Shown here in pieces: positions 23,232 through 35,760 of a stretch of 64,000 nucleotides of DNA. The number at the start of each line of letters is the position of its first letter. Within the stretch, counting starts at the first letter, position 1. The notes under the pieces were generated by a model. The model was not told the DNA's origin. It made no database searches and worked only from the letters and a program-made list of their open reading frames with translations. The position numbers and the translations under genes are program-made. This stretch comes from Echinarachnius parma (taxonomy: Eukaryota > Echinodermata > Echinoidea > Clypeasteroida > Echinarachniidae), in NCBI GenBank assembly GCA_037951105.1, contig JBAMJV010001335.1:1-64000 (forward strand), written 5' to 3'.

Positions 23232-26200
23232 TTGTCTATGGGGATTACAGAATCTTGAAGGGAACAGGTTAAATAACCTGTTGTGCTTGTCAAATCCTTT
23301 CTTTATCTAAAGGGGAAAATTTTGCTCATTACATGTATATCATAATTGGAGTTATCATGGGGCCCCCTTGTTACATCATAGTCTTCTGCCCTTTTGTCAC
23401 ATCACAAGGGTAGTTCCCCCCCCCCCCCCCCCTTGTCCTATTATAGGCATAGTTTTTTTTTCTCACTTTTTTGGCCTCTTGTTACATCATAGGGGTAAAG
23501 TCACGTGCCCTCATCATAGGGGTAAAGTCACGTGCCCTGTGTTACATCATACGTACATGTAGGTTTAGCTTTGTGCTCCTATATTACATCATCATCTAGG
23601 GAATAACAGATATGCTTTGTTAACAGCTTCTTTGGTAGAATTCCTGCAAGGGAGAGCAACCAACGACAAAAAAGAATTATTCCTAGACTTATCTGATGAT
23701 GCGTTAACTCAAAACTTACTTTAGAAGGGCCCTACAGAAAGGGATAAGTGTTATATAAAATAAAATGAAGATGTATGTAGAATAACTGATAGCCAATCTG
23801 GAGTAATAATGGGACTATTAAATAGAATGAATTGGAAATTGATAACATAATACATTTGTTGCCAGATATGATCTATATCTATCTAGAGTAAAATTGATGA
23901 ACAAAACCTTAGACTTGCATAAAAGAGGCTATTTAGGTATAAAATTAATTTATTGACAAATATGATCTCTTTTCTAATGATTGATAGCCAATCTGCAGTT
24001 AAATTTATAGTACAATGGACATAGGGCATTGATTTATTGCAGTGCATTGTAAACACAATTATTTGTTAAGAGCCAAGGCCTTGGGTCATGTCTACATGTA
24101 TGATGTCCTATGATGTACAGCTGGATAGCCTATCCAGATATATATGTATGTTGATATCATTAAGAATAAAGATGACCAAAATATACTTTTTATTTCAAAC
24201 ATGTAGAAACTAACAAGACATCCTTTGGTTGGTTCAAAACTTTGAATCATGGAGAAACCCTTTTTTCTTTGCTCCTTTTCATTACAAGTCTATATGTTAA
24301 ATTGTAAGTAAATGATTCCTTTATATGTAAACAATGCACAGAGCTGTATGTCACTGTATACACAGTAAACATTGACTGACCTGTCAAAAATATATTTTTA
24401 AATTTAGGATGCAATGAAATGAAATAAGAAATACATTTTTTTTTTAGCAGAGCCATGTGTAAAGATCATTGTTTACAATTTTAAATTTTGATACAAATAA
24501 AAGAATTATGAAATAAAACATTATTTAGCAGAGGCATGCCAAGTATAGTGTTTATAAATGTTGACCGACATACGGGCCAAATATTAATTTTGAATTTAGG
24601 ATGCAATGATATGAAATAAGAAATCCAATTTATCAAGCAACTACATGTAGACAGAGTACAGTGTCATGTTAATTGTTATTACTGTGCACAATACAGAGCT
24701 GTGCGGTAATATTGACTGACAGATTGCATTCGCATGGCCATCAGAGATTTATTTCAGCACACATGTAGCGCTTTGCTGTGCCAAGAACTTGAGGTCAAAC
24801 CTTGCACACACATTCCTCCAGGGTATCGTATTTTAGTGTGTAGGGCTGTGGTATGGAGTGGAAAGACCAAACCAGAATCTCTTCCAACATGTATGTAAAT
24901 TGTAATACTGCCACACCATTCTGATGAGCTCTACACATCCTGAATGTGTGCAGCATACGTATGGCTTCATCATTATGCAGACTGCAGTATATTTGGGAGT
25001 GAGGAAAAATTAGCTGATAATTAATATTTGCCAGTTTACAAACTTGTAGATGTTCGTATTTCAGTAAAAAAAAAAAAAAAAAACACATGGAGACTGGGGC
25101 CTGGGGGGTAATTGCCCCCCCCCCCAAAAAAAAAAAAATTGCTAAAAAAGAGTTTTAAAGCTTCCCATAAAAATCTAAGTATGTGCCAAGAAATTGAGGT
25201 CAAATCTTGTGTACATTTTCTCTGAAATGTGGTCGTAGTAATGCAAAGCTGTGGTTATGGTATGGCGGAATTAATGGAAACCAGCATCCCATCCATGATC
25301 CATGCCCACTATTATGCTCTACACCCTTGAATGCCTACATGTACATCAGTACATGGTTTTCAGGGGCTGCTTTTCAAACATGAAAATAGCACACTAAAAT
25401 TTGTTCTGCATTGAACTCAATTTACAAGGGCTCTTTTATGATTTTTGAGGGTTCTTTTTGGCATTTTGGGGGCTAAAATTCCTTGAACTCCTGTGTATTT
25501 GTTTTTACTGGATGGTACACTTGATCAATATGCAGAGTATATTAGCTGGGAGTGTTGAAAATTGCACTCACCAGTGTCTACCAATCCAGTTTACAAGTAG
25601 ATGTTCAACATGTATTTTAGTTAAAGAAAAATATACAGATGCTCGGGATAATTTAACCCCCAAAATTTACAAAAAAGAGCCTCAATAAAATGACAACAAC
25701 ATTGTATACATGTGCTTTTAACTTTAAGGTCAAATATTGTATGTCACATACCTCCGGGGTATCATGTATTGGTATTAGTATACACAGAGCTTGGTATGGA
25801 GGGATTGAAAGTCGAAACCAGGCTTCCTGCCGAGCATCCAAAAGGCTCCAATCCATGCCAGCATGTAATACTCACTACCTATTCTAATAAGCTCTACACC
25901 GCTGTACGTGTGCAGCATACCACTTGATAATGCACAGGGTATCGACGACAGTGAATTGCGCCGATTGCATACATGTCTACCAGTCTGCGAGTAGATGCCA
26001 GCAAAAGATTTTGAAATGCCCCCACCCCGCATCAATTTAGATATTTGTGAAACAATAAAGTCAGTAATATTTTGGTAGAATGAAGAATGTATCAATTGAT
26101 AGACCATAGACTCTCATCCATTACAAATTGCTGTGCATATTTATAAGTCCTCCAGCCTAAAGTTCATTTCAGTTTCTAAACTAAAACAGTCTCTGTGCAT

Positions 26201-26646
26201 AACCCATTGAATGATGTGAATAACTACACGTAGCTGTTTTAGAGAATAATTAACCAGGATATCAGGTATATTCATACTATTCATACTATTTTGAATGTCA
26301 AAGTCTGCAGTTGCATTAGTTATACATCAAGTACAAGAAAATCTCTACCAGGATACGAACACGTGTAAGATGTAAACACATTTATTACTTTGTCCAGTCA
26401 TGATTGTGAATGGTGGAATCTTCCCAAAATGTGTTCACTAAGTACATGTGTACATGGGGCCTGGGGGAAAATCTCTGACATTGACCTGGAATGACACCTG
26501 TGCTGTGAGTAATTAGCTGTCTAGACTCATTAACTAGGAGTTATGGTATATTTGACACGCATCCTGTTTGATCCAATCCTGGTAACTTAATCCCTTGTCT
26601 ACCAGCTGTAGCAGGGTTGCCAGCTTTTAACCTACTCAATACTGGA

Positions 26647-26810
26647 ACCTGTAGCCCATTTTATAAAACACTTGCAATTGTAAGTGTCCAATTATTGTAA
26701 CTACTATGGCAACAGCTGTAATGCTCCATGGTGATTGGCTGTTGACCAAATAGTTACAATAATTGGACACTTCCAACAATTGTAAGTATTTTATGAAATG
26801 GGCTACAGGT
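26647..26810. mobile_element. Palindromic MITE (164 bp)
   Basis: ACCTGTAGCCCATTTTATAA at the left pairs with TTATGAAATGGGCTACAGGT at the right, and inside these AGTGTCCAATTATTGTAACT pairs with AGTTACAATAATTGGACACT. It forms an almost continuous hairpin. Confidence 0.85.
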
Positions 26811-27278
26811 GTAGCATACATGTATTAACTCTATGGGAAATTCAATATTTTGTAGGCAAGGGGTTCAGCAAAGTCCTACATTCATCAGGGCCTGTTGACC
26901 CATAAACCCAAGCTCTTGTTAGTAATTTTCCATACAGGATCACAGGATTCACAGCTCAATTTTCTCAGGCTACTGATTTAATTTGAAATAAATTGCTCAC
27001 CGGCATCCCTGAGTATATAAGCCTCATAACCTGAGATAATATTATCATGGCGATACAAGATCTAGTACACGATGTTGATAGCCCCCTACTACTTACGTAG
27101 GTGTCTTATTTTTTGCACGTGTTCAGTATCTCTATAACATGTAGATGAAACGCTAGTAGAAACTAGAAAGATAGAACTCATGAATAGAAAGACACTGCTA
27201 AGTTGATTAAAAAACTATAGGTTAGACATTTTAATTAGGTTAAACATTTAAATCTTAATTTGCATTATTTTTCTCCAT

Positions 27279-27390
27279 GATTACCAGATCCCGATCACCA
27301 AGGGGTACTCTGTAGCCCCCCACCACTCTGGAGTATACCCCGTGCATGAGGACCTGTATGATATGTGGAAGAAAGGTGGACAGGAGAATG
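27279..27390 (+). pseudogene. Exon 3 echo (5' part), no acceptor, in-frame stop
   Basis: Nearly identical to the first about 100 bases of exon 3 (same reading [20 protein letters not shown]). The acceptor AG is changed to AT, similarity fades after the Trp codon, and TGA follows at about 27410. No matching donor is present. It sits about 190 bp upstream of the true exon 3. Confidence 0.9.
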
Positions 27391-27467
27391 AACAGTCGGA
27401 CACTAGTTGATTACAAATCTAGTTTAAGATCAATTGTTTACATGTCATTTGTTATTGTTTTCTTCAG

Positions 27468-27653
27468 GATTACAAGATCCCAATCACCAAGGGGTACTCT
27501 GTAGCCCCCCACCACTCTGGAGTGTACCCCGTGCATGAGGACCTGTATGATGTATGGAAGGAGGTCTGGCAGATCGAGGCTACCAGCACTGAGGAATACC
27601 CCCACCTGAGACCCGCCCACAAGAGACGGGGCTTCATTCACAAGGACATCATG
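27468..27653 (+). CDS. NDST: NDST coding exon 3: deacetylase domain
   Basis: Encodes residues 458-519, phase 0 at both ends. Contains HHSGVYPVH, a histidine-rich block invariant in NDSTs and a probable metal or catalytic site, then [19 protein letters not shown]. Acceptor TTTTCTTCAG, donor GTGAGT at 27654. Partial copies flank it on both sides: the 5' part at 27279-27390 and the 3' part at 27939-28014. Confidence 0.95.
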
Positions 27654-27938
27654 GTGAGTTGATATTTAAAGGTAGTTCAGATTCGTCAAATGAGATGCGC
27701 GGCGCCATCTTGCATACGCGTTGCGCACGGTGCGTAATGCACGTTAGCTCAGTGTCATGCGGTGCGCGCAAACTAACCCAGTTCAAAATGGCGACCCGCT
27801 ATGTAGCATCCCCACGCTTGATGCCCTTTAAGTATTCAAACCTTCCATGACTGTGTATCAACAACAAAATTGAAATACTCTAGACATAGAATATTAGTAC
27901 CCACTACCCATGGGACTGAGAGCAATGGTGGTGGTGGT

Positions 27939-28014
27939 GGAGGAACTACATGTACTCCCAACTGAGGACGGCCCACAAGAAACTGGGTTTCATTCACAAG
28001 GACATTATGGTGAT
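27939..28014 (+). pseudogene. Exon 3 echo (3' part plus mutated donor)
   Basis: CTGAGGACGGCCCACAAGAA, then CATTCACAAGGACATTATGG and GTGATT correspond to the last about 55 bases of exon 3 and its donor GTGAGT. Upstream the match dissolves into a GGT repeat. There is no acceptor. Confidence 0.8.
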
Positions 28015-28026
28015 TATTACATTACT

Positions 28027-29562
28027 AGCTGTACCCACGGAAATCCGCGGGTTTTTGAAAGAGAAAGACGATGATGACATAACAAGACTTTAAAACTTTA
28101 CTAAATATCCCACAGTCATCATTTAAATAGTAAGACAAAATAGACTCGGGCGACTCAATCCCGCCCCCACAACCCGTCGGGGCCCGTCCAACGATACATT
28201 CGGCCAATGTATAACAAAACCATGATGATTTAGTATCCACGCAAAGTTATTCAGTTATCCCCCATATTTCATATGATCCATAATTTGTTCCGCTTGTATT
28301 AAAATAGATACAATACACTATGTATGTGTTCTTGCTAATAAAGTAGCTTCGCCGCCCCCCTCCCCCACCCCTCCCCCCTCCCCGTCCCCCCCACCCCGCG
28401 GCTCCAATTGCCTGTATGACAAATAACCCGTCGTGTCACCTACACATTTAATATCATAAACTAAGTTCTCCCGCAGATACCGTTGACGTTGTTCATATTT
28501 TTGTGAAACCCGATGATCATGATACATGTATATTCCCTTGAAAGGAATATACATGCATTTGCATACTACATGAGCAGATACTTCCCCCATCCATTCTACC
28601 CCCACCCCCGATAATTTGTTCCGCTTGTATCAAATTAGATATACAGTACACTATGTTCGTGTTCTTGCTAGCTTCGCCGCTGCCCCCCCCCCCCCCCCCC
28701 CCCGTGTCTTCAATTGCCTGCATGACACATAACCCGTCGTGTCCCCTACACAATTTATATCCAAACTAAGTTCTCCCGCGTATACATTTTGTTCATACTC
28801 TTGTGAAACCCGATGATAGCCGTTTATACATGCAATGCATAATGAGCAGATACCTCCCCGTCCATTCTACCCCCACCCCCACCCCCCACCCCGTCGGCGT
28901 CTCTTCTGGTACTGCATGCTAGCTTCGTGGCTAACTTAATACATCTTACCACAAGCTGGCGCAATTATAGTATCGTGAACGGTAGGGCGAATAGAGACGA
29001 TGGTCAGCAGGTCAGTGAGCTATGCAAATAAACTACGGTTCGGTGGGGTAATTAGATGACTGCGCGACGTGTATACACGGCTGTACAGCCATCGCGCGTT
29101 GTATAACCGCAGCTAAATTGAAGTTGTCGCATTTTGTCGTCCATGCACTTACAAACACGATGCCAATCGGCAATAGCGATCATTACCATACCATCCGCGT
29201 AATATAAATATTGATATTTATCAAAACCTGGGTAGTTTCGCAACGTGTTATATCTAAAATAGTTTCTCGATATATTATTTGTTTTATCTACTCCAATTTA
29301 TATTCTTACAAAATACTTTTACGGCGATAAATCGTTAGTCAATGCTCGGCGTCTTAAACAGGCAATTGACATTGCTGACTTTCCCTTTTCTTCGATCTGG
29401 AGGACGACCACGGGGCGGGAGCGACTCAGGAATGCCTTATTGTCCTCCGCAAAACGTATATCCTTCGATCGCGACGGTCGGGAAGTCGCCGAATCCTCGG
29501 GGTGAGGATATCTCGAGTGGGAACCATTTTGGGGGTTGAATCTTACCGTATTAATATAATAG
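28027..29562. mobile_element. Repeat unit 1, starts AGCTGTACCC with GC hairpin
   Basis: Starts AGCTGTACCCACGGAAATCC with CGCGGG following, a short terminal hairpin that is better preserved in unit 2 (CCCGCGGAAATCCGCGGG). Ends ACCGTATTAATATAATAG. Contains C-rich tracts (28355-28400, 28680-28703, 28869-28893) and a partial internal duplication (ATTTGTTCCGCTTGTAT at about 28276 and 28614). The longest open frames are under 105 codons and resemble no protein I know. Superfamily not recognised. Confidence 0.65.
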
Positions 29563-29565
29563 ACT

Positions 29566-30738
29566 AGCTGTACCCGCGGAAATCCGCGGGTTTTTGAAAG
29601 AGAAAGACGATGATGACATAACAACACTTTAAAACTTTACTAAATATCCCACAGTCATCATTTAAATAGTAAGACAAAATAGACATCGGGCGATTCAATC
29701 CCACCCCACAACCCGTCAGGGCCCCGTCCAACGATACATCCGACCAATGTATAACAAAATCATGATGGTTTAGTATCCACGCAAAGTTATTCAGTTATCC
29801 CCCCATATTTCATTATGATCCATAATTTGTTCCGCTTGTATTAAAATAGATATGTTCTTGCTAATAAAGTAGCTTCACCGCTCCCCCTCCCCCCCCCCCC
29901 CCCCGCGGCTCCAATTGCCTGTATGACAAATAAGCCGTCATGTCCCCTACACGTTTCATATCATAAACTAAGTTCTCCCGCGTATACCTTTGTTCATATT
30001 CTTGAAGATATTACCTCCCCCGTCCATTCTACCCCCATCCCCCCCCCCCACCCCCTAGGCGTCTCTTCTGGTACTGCATGGTAGCTTCGTGGCTGACTTA
30101 ATACATCTTACCACAAGCTGGCGCAATTATAGTATCGTGTACGGTAGGGCGAATGAGATAGTGACCAGAGACGATGGTCAGCAGGTCAGTGAGCTATGCA
30201 AATAAACTACGGTTCGGTGGGGTAATTAGATGACTGCGCGACGTGTATACACGGCTGTACAGCCATTGCGCGTTGTATAACCGCAGCTAAATTGAAGTTG
30301 TCGCATTTTGTCACTGACCTGCATTTACAAACACGATGCCAATCGGCAATAGTGATCATTACCATACCATCCGCGTAATATAAATATTTATATTTATCAA
30401 AACCTGGGTAGTTTCGCAACGTGTTATATCTAAAATGGTTTCTCGATATATTATTTGTTTTATCTACTCCAATTTATATTCTTACAAATACTTTTACGGC
30501 GATAAATCGTTAGTCAATGCTCGGCGTCTTAAACGGGCAATTGACATTGCTGACTTTCCCTTTTCTTCGATCTGGACGACGATCACGGGGCGGGAGCGAC
30601 TCGGGAATGCCTTATTGTCCTCCGCAAAACGTATATCCTTCGATCGCGACGGTCGGGAAGTCGCCGAATCCTCGGGGTGAGGATATCTCGAGTGGGAACC
30701 ATTTTGGGGGGTTGAAGCTTACCGTATTAATATAATAG
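29566..30738. mobile_element. Repeat unit 2, same family, head-to-tail with unit 1
   Basis: Same start (AGCTGTACCCGCGGAAATCC) and end (ACCGTATTAATATAATAG) as unit 1, only three bases after it. Shorter because it lacks the internally duplicated C-rich part. Shared blocks include GACGATGATGACATAACAA near the start and CTCGATATATTATTTG, ATCGTTAGTCAATGCTCGGC and GTCGGGAAGTCGCCGAATCC near the end. The few substitutions suggest a fairly recent duplication or a nested insertion at the terminus. Confidence 0.75.
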
Positions 30739-30849
30739 ATGGTTGTTAAAAAAAACGTTGAGTGCCATTGCGATAGTGCATGGCCTTTGCTTAATTATTG
30801 ATTACTGTTTTGGGGGGAGACTGTTTTGACTAAAATTATGGTGCACTAT

Positions 30850-32290
30850 GATAGATAGATAGATATAATGGTTTTATTTCAATAAAAAAACATTCAAAAG
30901 TTACAAGCATTGCTACATACAACGGCAGCCCAAAGGCTGAAATGTTGATGTTTACATAGAAATCAATACATTTAAATACAAATTAAAATGATATTCATTC
31001 ATAACATTTAAATTCACATGAGGTACAGTAGAACAAAATATTTCATCAAAACAAAAGTATAAACTTTTAAAAATGTGGCACATTTTTGTATAATTAACAA
31101 AGAAGATGCATGCGTAACTGTAGTTTGATTTGATTTGAAGCAAAGTGCATATACCTGGGAAGTAAAAATTTCATTGGCTATTTAAAAGATCAATGAAATA
31201 TGGTATTGCACTATTCCTAAATCTGTTTGTTTTACATTTATATTGATTGAACTTTGGTATATATCTCAAAGAAATATTTACATTTTTTTGTTTGGGTAAC
31301 CAATCTTTACAATGTGGGTTATTAGAAAGTGATTTAGCAAATTCAATACAAAGTTTTTCTCTTCTAGTTTCAAGGCGTTCAAGCTTACATTCAATAATTG
31401 CATTTTCATAACTAATATAATCTTTCCCTAGAATTATTCGACAAACCCTCTTTTGAACTCTTTCTAAACTTTGTACTTGCTTCAAAGTCAATCCGCCATT
31501 AAAAACTGGTACACAATATTCTAGTATAGGGCGAATATATCCAATGTAAATTGTAATAAGATCAACAATAGGTAATTTATATTTCTTAACCATTCTGAAC
31601 ATATATAATTTTTTATTGCACTTCTTTAATATCTCATTGACATGGTCATCCCACTTTAAGTTAGATTGAATATACACCCCAAGAATTTTAACTGTTTGAA
31701 CATTTGGGAGAGGCGATTCACCGATATACAAAGTGTCAAATGGAGGAGGAGTTTTCATGAAGGTAACTGACATTGTTATACATTTAAGTGGGTTCAATTT
31801 CATATGATTATTATCTGACCAGTCCATTAATTGAGTCAAAATATTTTGCATATACACTGGATCTTGAGATACTCGATTTTCTAACAAGGTGAGATCATCA
31901 ACGTACTTAAAGTATGGTAATAGTATATTTTGGCAAGCATCATTAAACATTATTAAAAACAAAATTGGGCCCAACTTCGTACCCTGAGGTACCCCAAAAT
32001 GGGTATTTTTACATTCAGACAAAAAACCTTGATATTTGACACATTGCGATCTTTGTTCTAAAAAACTTATTATCCAATCAATTAAAAATGGCCTTACATT
32101 GAGTTCAATTAATTTTTTAACTAAAATATTGTGATCTAATCTATCGAAGGCTTTCGAAAAATCTGTGCACACAATGGTTGAAATCGATTTTGATCTTTCA
32201 CAGTTTTTATACATTTCATGTAACAATTTTATCAAATAGTGAGAAGTCGATAAACCAGGTCTATTTCCATATTGATGAAGGTCAAAAGTT
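30850..32290 (-). mobile_element. 5'-truncated LINE, reverse transcriptase fragment
   Basis: Open on the minus strand from about 32288 to the stop at 31171. The frame enters mid-domain at QYGNRPGLSTSHYLIKLLHE and continues with the palm aspartate block (VCTDFSKAFDRLDH), VPQGTKLGPILF and the catalytic YVDD. Then come the thumb (LKILGVYIQSNLKWDDHV-like) and the C-terminal RPILEYCVPVF and LERVQKRVCRIILG. At least 360 codons have no stop. The 3' end carries an AT-rich tail with (GATA)-type repeats at 30851-30866, a tail style seen in CR1/L2-group LINEs. It is more diverged from the LINE at 2401 than two copies of one family would be. It lies antisense in NDST intron 3. Confidence 0.88.
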
Positions 32291-32615
32291 CAAGATCTGA
32301 CAAAAACATTTGATTCATAAATATTTTGCTCAAATGTGATTATATAAGGCCATTATTACTTTACAAATGAAAATGGGTTTCTCTGGGATAATGAGAGGCC
32401 ATTATTATTATAATAAAATGTTTAAAACGTTGTAAGATCATCAACATTTCAGGTCAGGATAGCTCAAGGATCGAACATCACATTGCTAAATACATCATTA
32501 TTCATACACTTTTAAATTCGTATGACGCTTTTGTATTTTTTGTTTACAAAATTTGTATCATATTTTCAATTTTGTCCCCTGTAGACATAATCCTATTAAT
32601 GTTTGTACTTTGCAG

Positions 32616-32744
32616 GTTGTGCCGAGAGAGACCTGTTCCCTGTACACCAAGACCAATTATTTTGCTGAGTTCCGAGGAGGACGGCAGGGTCTGGATGCAC
32701 TCATACAGGGGGGAGAGCTCTTTGCAACTCTAGTTAGCAACCCA
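32616..32744 (+). CDS. NDST: NDST coding exon 4: end of deacetylase domain
   Basis: Encodes residues 520-562 (VVPRETCSLYTKTNYFAEFR..., GGELFATLVSNP), phase 0 at both ends. It matches the NDST block that follows FIHxxIM; GGELF is well kept in the family. Acceptor TACTTTGCAG, donor GTAAGT at 32745. I found no echo of this exon in the adjoining introns. Confidence 0.94.
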
Positions 32745-33183
32745 GTAAGTCAATAACTCAATAACATTCTTAGTACAGTTCTGGTCCAAGATCAATAACT
32801 GAGTTCTTTTTTTTCCTACATGGTATAATTTTAATCCCTTACTGCTGTCTAAATTCCTCAGCCATGGGTTTAAGAGATAGCCAAACCTGCTCTAGCTACC
32901 TCCTGAGCAAAACCACTGGATTATAAGGACAAGCAATATTGAACATTGTTTATTGATTTTTGATTCAATACATTTTTCTTGTTTACTTTTTTTTGTACAG
33001 TAAAGGTTCCTATGTGGTATAATTTTAATCCCTAACTGCTGTCTCAATTCTGCAGCTCTGGGTTCCTTATTGTCTAATCCTGTCACCTTAAATCCACTTA
33101 ATCCCCTGTCTTGTGGCGCTTGTCCTCAAATACCGGATAGCTATCCTTTAGTCTTCTGTGGGTCTCTTGATTCTTGTGGTTAG

Positions 33184-33583
33184 TATAGAGTGGTGAAGTG
33201 TGATGTCATAAACATTTTTTTTTTGAATTTTCAAATTTGGACTTCATTTTCAGAAAGAGCATAACAAATAATGTCCAATTACCAAAAATCAAAGGAATAG
33301 GTTACGTATTGGCCGAGATATGCCCATCCGAATGATTTTGTTGGTCAATGGGCAGTCAGTGTTATAGTGCACTGGTTCATAATGTTATGAACCAGTGCAC
33401 TATAACATTGATTGCCCATTGAAGTAAAATTCATTCGGATGGACATATTTCAGCCAATACTTAACCTATTCCTTTGATTTTCGGTATTTGGACATTATTT
33501 GTTATGTTCTTTCTGAAAATGAAGTCCAAATTTGAAAATTCTAAAAAAGTGTTTTTATGACGTCATGGCTTCTGTACTCTATA
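33184..33583. mobile_element. Foldback MITE (400 bp), copy 1
   Basis: Ends TATAGAGTGGTGAAG and CTTCTGTACTCTATA. Almost the full length is an inverted repeat centred on GTTCATAATGTTATGAAC, with arms holding AACCAGTGCACTATAACA and its complement. A possible TA duplication. Same family as 44924-45334. Confidence 0.88.
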
Positions 33584-33642
33584 CGTTGTAAATCCCTACC
33601 GTACCAACCCTGGGAAACTACCTCTCTGAGCCATATTGCAAT

Positions 33643-33885
33643 GCTAGAAATTAACCTTTTTTCTTTGTGGCCCAGTCGGGCAAGTAAAAACAAGATTGTT
33701 CAACTTTGAGTGGCTCGAAACCTAAATCTGGTGGCCCCCATACAAAGAAAAACATAACAAATTCTGTTAAATTTGGTTGCCCCGAATGGGCCAGTAGAAT
33801 TTAGGATCAATGAAATTTGGTGGCCCAGAGCCAATTTTTTTTGATCAGCGGACCTAGCATGCTAATTTCGAGCACTGCATATTGG
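33643..33885 (+). repeat. Dispersed 'GGCCCAGTCGGGCAAGT' repeat, intact copy
   Basis: Begins GCTAGAAATTAACC and ends GCTAATTTCGAGCACTGC. Contains GTGGCCCAGTCGGGCAAGT and CCCCGAATGGGCCAGT. Its ends carry the inverted words GCT(A/C)GAAATTA and TAATTTCGAGC, so the element may be a short MITE. Confidence 0.6.
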
Positions 33886-34379
33886 CTATGCTTTGTATCG
33901 TCATTTATTGTGAAAATAGTGATTCACAGTTCCGTCTGCTAAAGTTTGTATCAAGTTGCAGAAAATTATTTTAATTTGAGGAGTGCTGCATCAAACTCTT
34001 GGTATTTTCATGAGTTAAGGTCTTGTTCAATACTTCATGGCCCGAATGCTCATCGGTGGCTCAACTTGAGCTGGGCCTAAAAAGACAAAGACTACCGGTA
34101 ACACTTTGCACCAGCAGACCTATTGTCTCGTTGCTATGGTCCCCGGAGATATTATAATGGTTTCATTTCATTATCCAGTCAATCCCTTGAGTTCTGATTA
34201 TAGGAATCAGGACAATGGGCACTTTGAAATTCAGTCATAGTATAGTCTGTCATCAGTCAAATTGCATCCTGGATCATCCTGGACATTGTATTGCTGGTGA
34301 CCTGTTATACTATGAAATATTGGTAATTTTGAGAAGTCTCACTCTTGTGCAACACTTACTGGATTTGGTTATCTCCTTT

Positions 34380-35760
34380 TCCCCTGTGCCATACGTGCAC
34401 GGTACCCTGTGCATCCGCCATTCAAGCCTGGAGAAGTAGACCGGTGAATCATCACGTCTGAACAATTCAGATTAAGTTAAAGGATTTTCAGGTATTTGTT
34501 TTCATGAATACATATTTTGATGGTTAAAACATTTGCCCCTCTAATCTGTTTGGTTGATATAAATCCTCTCCACCCCCCTGGGCCAATCTCCCTGAGCTAT
34601 ACATGCACTGTGCATTGTCATTCAAGCATGCAGAAACAGAACGAAGAATCATGAAGTCTGAGCAGTAATCGATCAAGTCAAAGGAACTTGAGGTATTTTG
34701 ATATATTTTGAGGGGTTAAAACATTAACCATAGTTTTAATATTAATCCTCCCCACCCTTGGGCTCCAATTTCCCCGAGCATGCATGGTACCTTGTGCATC
34801 GCCATTCATGCCTGCAGAAACAGAACAATGAATCAACAAAACTGAGCAGTACAGCTAAGAGCAGGTTAAAGGAATTTTAAACAGTATTTTCATTAATAAA
34901 TGCACTATCAAATATTTTGAGGGGGGTTGAACATTTACACCCCTCTGTTGTGTTTGGTTTGGTTTGATCATTATCAACTGGTCATTATACATCCTCTCCA
35001 CCCCTGGGCTCCAATCTCCCTGAGCTATACATGCACTGTGCATTGTCATTCAAGCCTCTAGAAACAGAACAATGAATCATCAAGTCTGAGCAGTACAGCT
35101 AAGATCAAGTTAAAGGAATTTCAAACAGTATTTTGATTAATAAATGATATAAAATATTTTGAGGGGTTGAACATTTGAACCCCTCTGTTCTATTCTGTTT
35201 GGTTTGGTTAATAAATCCTTGCCACCCTTGGGCTCCAATCTCGCTGAGCCATAGATGCACTGTACACGGTACCTTGTGCATTGCCATTCAAGCCTGCAGA
35301 AACAGAACGGTGAATCATCAAAACTGAGCAGTAGAGTGTCGATCAAGTTAGATGAACTTCAGGTATTTTGATTTATAAATGATATCAAATATTATGAGGG
35401 GTGAAAGCATTAACCATAGTTTTAATATTAATCCTCCCAGCCCTTGGGCTCCAATTTCCCTGAGCATGCACGGTACCCTGTGCATTGCCACTCAAGCATG
35501 CAGGATCAATCCAGTGAATCATCACAACTGAGTACTACAGTTTAGAGCAGGTTAAGGATATGTTTTGTTTTAACGGATATGTGTGCTCTTAAATAAATAT
35601 ACAGGCAAATATTTTGAGGGGTGAAAACATTAACCATAGGTTTAATATTAATCCTCCCCACCCTTGGGCTCCAGTAACCTTGTGCACTGTCATTCAAGCC
35701 TGCAGAAGTACATGTAGACTGTGAATTATCAAGTCTGTGTACTGCAGGTTATAGGATCTG
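34380..35760 (+). repeat. Degenerate tandem array, about seven copies of 180-250 bp
   Basis: Repeating words: CCACCCTTGGGCTCCAAT, CCTGAGC(T/C)ATACATGCAC, GGTACCTTGTGCATTGCCAT, TTCAAGCCTGCAGAAACAGA, TGAATCATCAAGTCTGAGCA, TTAAAGGAA and TATTTTGAGGGG. Units start near 34384, 34590, 34773, 35021, 35245 and 35460, with a shortened one near 35660. Confidence 0.8.

Larger units (their letters stand above)
17847..27467 (+). other. NDST: Intron 2 (9621 bp)
   Basis: From left to right: an exon 2 echo; a roughly 200-bp-period array (18480-20320) broken by a MITE; a TTAA MITE; a degenerate array with the AGGCCTCTTGTGGGGAT motif (about 20760-21330); the CTAACGCGTTAG cluster; a MITE at 22688-23231; a CATCATAGGGGTAAAGTCACG short array (23365-23600); duplicated AT-rich blocks (23800-24650); several GAGGTCAAATCTTG-containing repeats (22258, 24790, 25195, 25728); a palindromic MITE; and an exon 3 echo. 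No other gene is seen. Confidence 0.6.
27654..32615 (+). other. NDST: Intron 3 (4962 bp)
   Basis: Contains a possible weak TTAA element (27666-27831, ends poorly matched), the exon 3 3' echo, two direct copies of a 1.2-1.5-kb repeat (28027-30738), a LINE fragment on the minus strand, and about 320 bp of AT-rich sequence before exon 4. Confidence 0.7.

Noticed and set aside
27666-27831. TTAA-bounded element just after exon 3
   Set aside because: TTAAAGG and CCCTTTAA are present at the ends but the next bases do not pair well, so it is too weak to list as a MITE.
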